DNA of 64,000 nucleotides, taken from Paratinospora sagittata (lineage: Eukaryota > Streptophyta > Magnoliopsida > Ranunculales > Menispermaceae). The stretch covers positions 13,473,001-13,537,000 of the forward strand of contig CM069596.1 of the NCBI GenBank assembly GCA_035771175.1, given 5' to 3'. Made by a program: the position numbers and the translations under genes. Below the pieces are notes generated by a model. It was not told where the DNA came from, made no database searches, and saw nothing but the letters and a program-made list of their open reading frames with translations. Of the stretch, positions 55,901 to 64,000 are shown one piece after another; position 1 is the first letter of the stretch; every line of letters starts with the position of its first letter.

Positions 55901-56717
55901 GGGATGTAGAAGAAGATGGAAGGGGTAAATGAGAAGGTGGTTCACTCACGTACCTAGAAGGCAAGTCCCTCGTCGGAGTAGAGGCTAACGTGCATGGAGG
56001 TAAGCAAGCCATGGCGAGTTCCACTGGTGATGAAGCTGTAGCAGTTGGCACATTGGTTGAAGGAGAATTATGAGATATGGAAGGATTGGGAGGAGAGGCG
56101 CGAGAATCAAAGGATAAAGGAAAGTTATTAAAAAGAGAGGGATTTGATAAGGAGGCGGATGTGTCATCTTGGTTAATAGAAAAGGAAGGTGGGGTGGTGG
56201 AAATGTTGTGATTTTGGGTGGAGTTAGAAAGAAAGATGGGTTGGAGTAACGGAAGATGGGGTAGTGGAATTATTGCCATTACGGGTGGAATTTGAATGAT
56301 GGGTTAGAGAAATGGAAGGTTGGGTGGTGGAATTATTGCCATTTTGGTTAGAAATTAATTGATTGGATGTAAAAAAGTATGGTTGGGTAAAATTGGATTT
56401 ATGGGTTGTAGAATAGGAAGGTGGGTTGTGAGGATTGTTGCCATTTTGGGTAGAAATTGACGGATGGGCTGTAGTAGGAAGGCGCGTTGTGAGAATTGTT
56501 ACCATTTTGGGTAGAGATTGATGGATGGGCTATTGAAGACGAAGATTGAGTAGAAATTGATTGATGAGTTGTAGGAAATGAAGGGATTTGAAGAATTTTG
56601 GGGATTTTGACAAGATACGAGAATATTTTCATGGAGAGATTGGAGGTAAGGAGATGCAATTGTCCAGTGAAGAGAATTTTGAGAGTGAACAGGGGCATTT
56701 TTCGAAGTAGTGGTCAA
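55900..56717 (-). pseudogene. Copia linker between integrase and RT, with coding minisatellite
   Basis: Ser/Pro/Asn/Thr-rich text such as STQNGNNPHNPPSYSTTHKS and SNQNGNNSTTQPSISLTHHS. At 56230-56560 it is built from about five degenerate ~60-66-bp repeats around TTGCCATTTTGGGTAGAAATTG (plus strand). Frames change several times. Confidence 0.75.
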
Positions 56718-57779
56718 ATATATTTGTTGACTGATATGTATTGTAAGACATATTTATATGTGTATACATATGTGTATTGACCTTAGAATGATGAAATACA
56801 TGTATTCTAGAGTTATTGGTACCCTAGGATGTTAATTGTACCATTAGAGGTTCAATACTTAGAAATTTCAAATCTGGAATGCAAGAAGAGCGCTCCCCTT
56901 CAGCGGTGGATTCCAGAGAACAAGATTTTTAGGTTTTCGCAAGAAGCACGCTCCTCACAAAAAAACAAAGATAGAACAGTTTCTGGGCAGCACAGAAGTG
57001 CGCTTCTCACAGTCTGACAATATTTTTTTAAATGGACGGTGAGGCGGTTTGCAAGTTTTAAAACCTAAATTCTCGATCATTCCAGCATGTTTGAGCTGGG
57101 AAAAGAGGAGAAACGAAGGAAAGGAAGAACGAAGGCCAAAGGTTGCGGATCCAAGGTGAGATTTCGATCCATTTTTGATAAAAATTACATGGTTGTGTTC
57201 ATCTCTCCAAGTTGTCCAACATATGTGATTTTTGCGAAATTTCTACAGTTAGATTTGGAGATTGGGGAATGGTGATTTGAACTGGAAAGTGAAGATTTCT
57301 GTGTGGATTTGATGGGTGAGTGAGTTGTGAATGAAATAGAAATTATTGCTTGTGAAATTATGCAAAAAGAATGGATTTCCATGGATGAATTCTCCACCTC
57401 TGCAGCTGTAAGCAGCTGAGGGTTTGGGAGGCTAATTCATGGTATTTTGTGTGTGTTTGAATATGAAATCATCTAGAAAATGATTAGTTATCATTTATAT
57501 GTAATTTACAGCGAAAATTATAGGTTGAATTGGTGATTTGTGCGCATTGTATGTGAGCAGATAGCGTAGGAAATATGTTGCCCCAGTATTATAGTCCAAG
57601 AAAGGGGGGTGAATTAGACTTGACAGATTTTCGCGTTACCTTTCAGTTAAAATAATTAAACGTAGGTAACAATTAAAATAATCAAGTGTAGGAAAAATAA
57701 ATGGACACACAATTTATAGTGGTTCGGTTCCCCTTGAACTTGTCCACTACCTGACCACACACGATCAGGATTTTCTAAT

Positions 57780-57990
57780 TCACTATTGGCTAGTCAACTT
57801 ACGGGCGTGACTAGAAGCCGTACACATTAACCAACACAAGGGCTTGGCTATAAGCCGCACACATTAACCAACACAAGGGCTTGGTTATAAGCCACATACA
57901 CTAACCAACACAAAGGCTTCGTTAGAAAGCCACACACACTAGCCTACACAAGTGCTTGGCTAGAAAGCCGCACTGTAATGAACTCACGGG
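57780..57990. repeat. Minisatellite in SIRE-type LTR
   Basis: Five imperfect 38-40-bp units with CACAAGGGCTTGGCTATAAG and CACACATTAACCAA. Confidence 0.85.
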
Positions 57991-58934
57991 TGTGGTTACG
58001 AGCCGTACATAGATCTGGTATAGTCCTGGTTGACTAACAAATCAATAGTACATCAAGATTACAAATGATAGAGAAAGATGTTCTAAAACACTCTCAACAA
58101 TATTAAGCGTACAATCTTGAATGAATAATCACTATTATTTCAACCACAATATTTTAAATGATGTGAAATGTTGAAATAGATGATTTTAAATACATGCAAT
58201 CGACTCAAATATTAATGATATAAAATCAAGAATCGAATATACAAATGTATTCAAATATTGATTCTAACAATGATATGTATAAAACATAAGAATCAATAGG
58301 AATGATCAAGACTTGTTGATTCTAAATATATAAATGGTTAAGATCAAGAATCAAAATACTCAAGTAATGATCAATGAAATCGATTCAAAATAATGTAAGT
58401 TTAGCATATGAATCAATACCACATGATATGTATAAAACCACTAAACAAGATAATGTAATGTGTAGATCAAATATAGTTTCACAAGTAGTACTGAAATCAA
58501 AACGGTTTTCAAGATATCAAATTAAGCACAAAATCGATTTTCTCAATCAAAATCACAAGATTAGGTAAGGATGAAGCTTAAAGATTCTTCAAGTGTGATG
58601 ATAGTTGAGAGATTCCTCGTTCAATGATGATCAAGAATCAACAATATGTGAACAACTCACTTAAAAACTTCTTGATCGATTGCTCAAGAGAAAAGCACAA
58701 GTTTCTCAAAGAGTTTGAAGGACTAGGCAAACTATGCAGAAGTATGAATCAAAGATATAAATGTAGGTGAACTTTTGCTTTGAAAGATGTTTAATATCAC
58801 TCAAGAAGTTGTTTTGGACTTGTAGAAATGATAGTATGAAAAACGGCACAAGTTTTATAATTTTACAAAAGATGCACTTCAAATGAATAAGTGTGGTATT
58901 TATAGAAAAATACCAGACCAAGGCACATAAACAC

Positions 58935-59245
58935 ATTCCTCAATAAAGGAGCGCGCTTCTATTTTGAAATCTGAAATTTTTCAGATTTTTCTCCAATCAA
59001 GGAGCGCGTTCCTTAATATGTCCGTTGGACATAGGTGCGAGGTTTTTCATCAAGAACCACTGACTCTATAAAATTTTCTATTTTGCCATTTTCTACAAAA
59101 GCGTGTTCCTGTTAAGAGGAGTGAGTTCCTTTTTTGCTGATAAAAAGAATCTAAGTCTCGAGAAAAACCACAATAGCAAGTTCCTTAAACTCCAATAAGA
59201 AAAATCCGAGTCTCGGGAAAATGCACAGGAGCATGTTCCTTCACG
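58935..59245. repeat. GCGC/ACGCGT palindromic words in SIRE-type LTR
   Basis: GGAGCGCGCTTC, GGAGCGCGTTCC, AGCGTGTTCC, GGAGTGAGTTCC, GGAGCATGTTCC, spaced 30-90 bp, just upstream (minus strand) of the TATA region. Confidence 0.75.
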
Positions 59246-60867
59246 TTAAAGTGATAGAAACCTGATTTTTCGATAAAAAAGAGTTTAAGACATTGTCAAA
59301 CATATAAACTAACTTTGAAAACATTTTTGACAAGATTGAAACACAATTAACAAAGATAAACATGTGTAAAACAATCGATTAAAACAAATGATCAAAACAT
59401 TCGATACGATACACGTAAAACGATAAAACCATGCAAAGTTGGTAATACAAGTACATGATAATCAATGATATATATATGTGCATGATAAACAATCTTAATT
59501 ATATGATTGCATAATAATTATGATAATGTGTGTGCATGCATGATCAATATAATAATAGTGTATATGCATGAGTATGATAACGTATATGTATGATTTTCGA
59601 AAGATGCAAATCATATTGTGGTTGGAACGAGTAAGAATTATTCTACAACAATAAGATTCTAAACTGAGGATTACAAACATGAAGCTCTTGAATCTTCGTG
59701 CATAGTTGTTTCATCCACATGCTTTGACAGTATAGTTGAATCCATTTGATATAGTTAGTTAGCACTGAAACAACTACGTCAAAGAGATTAGTGATCACAA
59801 ATATGTTGTTTGTAATCATCAAAACAAAACCTGGTGAGAGTCGTTACATCAACAAAATATAGGTTGTGCGTCTTAGGTGATTATTTCTTTACTTTGGTCT
59901 TCTATATATGGCATTGTATGATACAACTTGTGTTATGAATCATAAACATGTACATGTATATGTATTGTTTTGAATTCATGAAATTGTTTAAAAATGGAAT
60001 ATGTTTTAGATTGCTAGAGCAGGTTAAAACATTAGATCATTTCTGAGAGGCAGTCCCGCATGAGTAATGAGTAAAACTCATAGACTGAGCGGCGTTCCAA
60101 AAATGAATTGGGAAAGATAACCCTAATTCGAAATGTTCATTGTAGAAATTAGGTAATAAGAGGTCCGTTGCGTAGATCCCTTATAAATGCATAATAAGGG
60201 GTGAGTACCCGCTCTATTACTATCAGGAGGGAGATGGATATGTTTTCGTTGAAAATGTGCATGTTTAAGAAAATGAAGGCATTGGAATTACTTCATGAAC
60301 ATATATGTATGGTGAAATGTTGTATATGTGTTTTGAATGAAATTTTAATTCGTTTAGATCATGTGTTTCTATAAATGCGTATATGATGCCATAATTAAAA
60401 ATATTCACTAAGCTGTGGTTCCTCACTCCCTATTGTCAAACATTTCAGGTTTGGACCCCAAGGGCAAGGGAAAGGCATGAGAAGGATAGAAGATCCTTCC
60501 ATTTTTTGAATGTATGTAAATATTTGGAAATGTTTAACTGTTATTTTGAGTTGTAAATACATATATATATATATAACATTATCTATGGTATATGCAACAC
60601 TTAGAATGAGAGAAAGTATGGATAGTTGTATATGAAATCATATATAGTGTTTTGAGGTTTATGATATGAACGTGAATGGTTTGTTTGTGAAAAAAATCAA
60701 GTTGTGATATTGCGAATATATAAAAAAGATTATGTCAAAATGTTTGGAAAAAGAAATTGGGATGTGATTATTGAGGGAGGCTGACAGGGTATCATGTACG
60801 TCGGTGTATGGCATATATGGTATTTTATGCCAGTCGCGACGTCACTCTACAGAGTGGGTTGCGGCAG

Positions 60868-61805
60868 ATAAGATCAGAAAGTTATCCTCTATAAATTTTA
60901 CGTGTCTTGAATTTTTTTTTTCTTGGGGCTCAAAACATTCATAGGCATTACGAAGGTTAGAGTACCCAAGAAAAATACATAGTGTAGAACGTGGTTCTAA
61001 TTTATGGGCATTGTAGGAACGTAGCCAAGGGTAACAAAGACACCCGAAGACACGAAGTTTAGAGTAGTTGGGCAAGGTGTTAAATAATGATTCAAATGGG
61101 GATTTAAGGTCAAGGATAGGTGTTGGCAATCTATTAATGAGATAATTTGCTGCTTGAAATGCATGTGACCAAAATGATGATGAAAGTGAAGCTTTATGGA
61201 GAAGTGCAAGGCCTCTGTCAACGATGTGTTGATGTCTACATTTAGCGAAAACAACATGTTGTGGGGTGTACGGAGGGGAAATAAGTTGTTGCATGCCATG
61301 GGATTCAACAAAGGATTTTAAACCTTTATATTCACCTCCACCATTTGAATAAATTGTAGTGATTGAAGTTTTAAAATAATTTTCAACCATGAGCTTGTAT
61401 TTGGAGAAAATAGAAAAAACATCGGATTTTTTTGTTATTGGAAATAGCCATGAGTATTTTGTAAAGTGATCCACAAAAAGAACATAATAAGAAAAACCAT
61501 CCATAGATTGAACTAGAGAAGGTTCCCATACATTTGAGTAAATGAGATCCAAAGGACCACGACTTTTAAGTGTAGAAACTCTGAATGGTAATCTATGACT
61601 TTTATTACAGAGAAATGAATCACAAAAAAAGGATTTGGACTGGTTGGAATGAAAGATTATTTTGAGAGAGAATAAAATGGAGGATTTTTGAAGATGGATG
61701 CCAGAGTAGATTGTGCCGACTGCCGAGGAAAGTTTTAATACCAACATGAGCTTGCTTTGACATCATTGTAGTGCTTGTTAGGCTAGGCCACTCATACACG
61801 TTATT
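60868..61805 (-). pseudogene. Copia gag-pre-integrase and integrase, catalytic residues lost
   Basis: Reads CNKSHRLPFRVSTLKSRGPL, DLIYSNVWEPSLVQSMDGFS, YYVLFVDHFTKYSWLFPITK, TIYSNGGGEYKG, HVVFAKCRHQHIVDRGLALL, LFNTLPNYSKLRVFGCLCYP. The family has IYSDVWGP, SDGGGEY and GVAERKHRHIVE at these places, so the first D is Asn, the second D is Asn and the E is Lys. A frameshift lies at the N-terminal side (61690-61747). Confidence 0.87.
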
Positions 61806-61809
61806 CCTT

Positions 61810-62203
61810 AAACCCTAATCTGAAAATTTGGGTTTCAAGACAAAGGCACAGGAGCGCGTTCCTTCAATAAGGAGCGTGTTCTTATTTCATTGTGTCACTC
61901 CCGGGTGAAAACCCAGGAGTGCATTCCTTGGCCACAAGAACGCGTTCCTTGACATTTAAAGTGATAGAAACATGATTTTTAAGTCTAGGACAGTTCAGAA
62001 CAAGTTTAAATACTTAAACCAACTTTAAAGACATTTTGAACATGTTTAAAACATAGTAAATGAAGAGGAACCACGTGTAAAACACTCGATGAATACAAAT
62101 AAAATAAAATGATCAAAGCATACGATAAAAGACGTGAACCGGATGAAATCAATGCAAAGTTGGTAACGTAAGTGCATGATAAACAATAATATAGATATGC
62201 ATG
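61810..62203 (-). mobile_element. SIRE-type LTR fragment
   Basis: Closely parallels 59.2-59.5 kb (AAAGTGATAGAAAC.TGATTTTT, TGCAAAGTTGGTAA.GTAAGTGCATGATAA) and carries GGAGCGCGTTCC, AGGAGTGCATTCC and GAACGCGTTCC words at 61850-61960. It is cut on the right by a second SIRE LTR. Confidence 0.75.
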
Positions 62204-62394
62204 TGTTGGCCCAGATATATCCAAGAGGGGGGTGAATTGAACACTTAGACGATTTAGAAAATAATAACAATGGCAAAGATATAGTGCAGAAAATAAACAA
62301 ATATGCACAGTCAATTTATAGTGGTTCGACTACTTGCCTACATCCATTACCTAACCTTCTCAGTTAGGATTTTAACCTTGTCACTAAGGGATTC

Positions 62395-62550
62395 TCTTAC
62401 GGGTGAGAATCGAACCATTACACCTTTTCTCAACTTGCGGGTGTGAGAACAACCGTTACACTGCTCAGCTTACAGGCGTGAGACCAACCTATCTTAACTT
62501 ACGGGTGTGAGAACTACCTTTTCTCAACTTACGAGTGTGAGAAGTCCTGA
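62395..62550. repeat. Minisatellite in SIRE-type LTR
   Basis: About five units with TCTCAACTTACGGGTGTGAG or variants. The intron-5 LTR has only one or two corresponding copies (CCCGTAAGTTGAGAA, CACCCGTAAGAAGG). Confidence 0.8.
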
Positions 62551-63227
62551 CTTTGTTGAATATAAAATATCAACTCAGTAGTTTATCTTACTACTATTAC
62601 AACCTTCATACAATATACAGGATATGAAATTGAATACAACTGTATCCTATGAACTATCTCTCAAATTACTCTTTCAGCAAGAATGATATAAGTTAAAACA
62701 CTGCTGAACGATTTGAGTGAAAACAGTTTAAGACTTCAAATAGATCTTCAGATAAAGATAGAATGTTAGCTCAGTATGAAAATCTTTTGAATACGTAAAG
62801 TCTCAAAGAAAACTACTGTGACAACAGATCAACTTATACGTTTTCTTGACCAGATGAAAATTCAACTAACTTTCAAAAAATGTTTTAGCTCAGAGAATTT
62901 TCGGTGCTTAACAAATTGTTAAGTGTCTATATTTATAGACATGTAGAGATGAAGCTGTTGTTCATTTGAATTTGAAATTCAAATATGAACATTTACTCGT
63001 AACAACTAGAATATATCACGAAAATGGCAACTGCACATTTCATGAATATTCGGATTTTCTCCGGATACACGAATAAGGAAAGTTTTAGAAGACATGGTTC
63101 GTGAATCAGAGAATATCTCTTACAAATACAGAAAATAGATTTTGTACAAAAATTTGTTTTGAAAAGGTGGCGAAAAATACGTACATGTCAGAACAGTAAA
63201 AATCTCATTTCTGTCGTTTTGTTACTT

Positions 63228-63782
63228 TGAGGGTGCTCATAGAACATCAGCGTCTTACTAAACAATGAAGTGAGGGCGCTACTAAGTAGTAAGCGTCCTG
63301 ACTTGCTTTGAAAATTAAATGACTTAAAGCATGAGGATGCTACTTCGCAGTAAGCGTCCTGCTTGGTGTTAAAACACAAAACATATGAGGGCGCTACTCA
63401 AGAGTAAGCGTCCTGAACTATTAAAAGCAGTTTTAAAACAATGTTTAAGCGCGCTGATGGACGGTGAGCATCCTGAAAGTTACATAAGTTGATTTTAAGG
63501 ATGAGGGCACTCCTATACAAGTAGCGTCCTGATAATTCATTCAACTTATAACTTATTAGAGTTCTTAAAGATAAAAATCACTTAAAGATAAAAAGATCTT
63601 TTAGCGAGCTGAAACTAAGTCAACGTCCTGACATTCTCAAAGGTTGATAAGCGAAAGGTCACTACTAACAAGTAAGTGTCCTTATTAGTCAGTTCAATTC
63701 AACCTTGAACGTCCTAACATCTTATCAGCATCCTGACTTATCAAGTCCAGGAGGGCGCTGCTAAAACATTAGCATCCTGAAA
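63228..63782 (-). repeat. Array of ~10 imperfect hairpin repeats (GAGGGCGCT...AGCGTCCTG)
   Basis: Units at about 63228, 63273, 63332, 63388, 63446, 63502, 63602, 63656, 63707 and 63751. In reverse they correspond one by one, in the same order, to the units in the intron-5 LTR. For example GAGGGCGCTACT-caag-AGTAAGCGTCC is self-complementary. Confidence 0.87.
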
Positions 63783-64000
63783 GACTTTATAAAAACGATT
63801 TTTGATTTCTCGATTAAAACACAATAAAACATAATGTTTCTTTTAATCAAATCAAATACTTTAGAAATCATAAGGTACGATTAAAATGTTACGATTAAAA
63901 TATGCAAATGATAAAAATCTTGCCGAGAGTAAGTTGATCGATAGACCTTACAATTTAAGTACTGATAGACTTGGAACTTCATTTTTTTGTTCAATAGGCT

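Larger units (their letters stand above)
57576..59854 (-). mobile_element. SIRE-type solo LTR, 2,279 bp, with target duplication
   Basis: Minus strand: begins TGTTGATGTAACGACTC, has TTTTGATGATTACAAAC, and ends TTCACCCCCCTTTCTTGG...CTGGGGCAACA. Exact duplication AAATA at 57571-57575 and 59855-59859. It contains a minisatellite at 57780-57990, a TATA region CTATAAATACC (about 58888-58902) and GGAACGCG-type words at 58935-59245. Confidence 0.92.
56703..60866 (+). mobile_element. Tekay-type LTR inserted in the copia element, itself split by a SIRE LTR
   Basis: Matches the solo LTR at 11282-13039 in order: GTTGACTGATATGTATTG, TATTGACCTTAGAATGATGA, GCAAGAAGAGCGCTCCCC, AGAAGCACGCTCCTCAC, GGGCAAGGGAAAGGCATGAG, and the end GACGTCACTCTACAGAGTGGGTTGCGGCA (outline only: GACGTCACTC then GTTGCGGCA). 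The start is estimated from the offset to GTTGAC; no target duplication was found. A SIRE solo LTR occupies 57576-59854. Confidence 0.8.
53990..61810 (-). mobile_element. Ale-type (RE1-like) Ty1/copia element, minus strand, interrupted
   Basis: From right to left: gag-pre-integrase and integrase (61805-60868), an insertion of a Ty3 LTR (about 56703-60866), a low-complexity linker (56700-55900), RT and RNase H (55900-54240), then a probable 3' LTR (about 54261-53990). The gag end and 5' LTR are lost where a SIRE LTR joins at about 61810. RT wording resembles RE1-type elements. Confidence 0.85.
62204..64000 (-). mobile_element. SIRE-type LTR, minus strand, runs off the window
   Basis: Starts (plus view) TGTTGGCCCAGATATATCC then AAGAGGGGGGTGAATTG, the reverse of the LTR end at 48169. 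It matches the intron-5 LTR along its length: TCTATAAATATAGACAC TATA region (about 62925-62945), and a hairpin array at 63228-63780 in the same order. The 5' end is beyond 64000. Confidence 0.85.

Overview
This is a piece of a large, AT-rich, retrotransposon-packed flowering-plant (eudicot) nuclear genome. The evidence is spliced GT-AG gene structure, a leucine-rich-repeat receptor-like kinase gene of a plant-specific clade, Athila, chromovirus (Tekay-like), SIRE/Maximus, Tork and Ale-type LTR retrotransposons, an Au-type SINE, a plant L1 LINE with an RNase H domain, and a CACTA terminus. The species cannot be read from the sequence.

Layout. 1-5.85 kb: minus-strand Athila-like Ty3 element (RT, protease, gag, tRNA-Asp-type primer site, LTR piece), split by a 2.7-kb solo LTR. 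5.85-17.2 kb: pile of LTR fragments and solo LTRs of two groups, the Ty3 type with TGTAAYRCCC/GTGACA ends and the SIRE type ending in a CACCCCCCTCTTGG-like motif. Several have exact 5-bp target duplications. 17.2-24.9 kb: decayed Tork-type Ty1/copia element whose 3' LTR is split by a 2.58-kb TG...CA unit carrying the 5' part of a YTH-domain (ECT-type m6A reader) gene. 25.3-27.0 kb: 5'-truncated LINE. 27-32.7 kb: AT-rich, TE-poor DNA with no convincing gene. 32.8-39.2 kb: internally deleted Ty3 chromovirus carrying a strange 1,030-bp composite insertion. 39.7-43.1 kb: SINE, CACTA end, SINE fragment, hAT-like AT-rich element. 43.7-52.1 kb: the one apparently intact host gene, a 13-exon LRR receptor-like pseudokinase of 660 residues, with a solo LTR in intron 5 and a SINE in intron 7. 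54-61.8 kb: minus-strand Ale-type copia element split by a Ty3 LTR that is itself split by a SIRE solo LTR. 61.8-64 kb: SIRE LTR inside SIRE LTR, running off the window.

How it fits together. Only the receptor pseudokinase looks like a maintained gene. Everything else is mobile DNA in various states of decay, mostly reduced to solo LTRs. The most unusual items are (a) the 1,030-bp element made of two near-identical 501-bp units, each a pair of head-to-head Pol III-type modules, around a perfect palindrome; (b) short GC-rich palindromic motifs reiterated in the LTRs of unrelated Ty1 and Ty3 families, upstream of a TATA box where one can be seen; and (c) the captured ECT gene segment. All coordinates and motifs come from reading the sequence by eye; family names are from memory of those families, not from a search.
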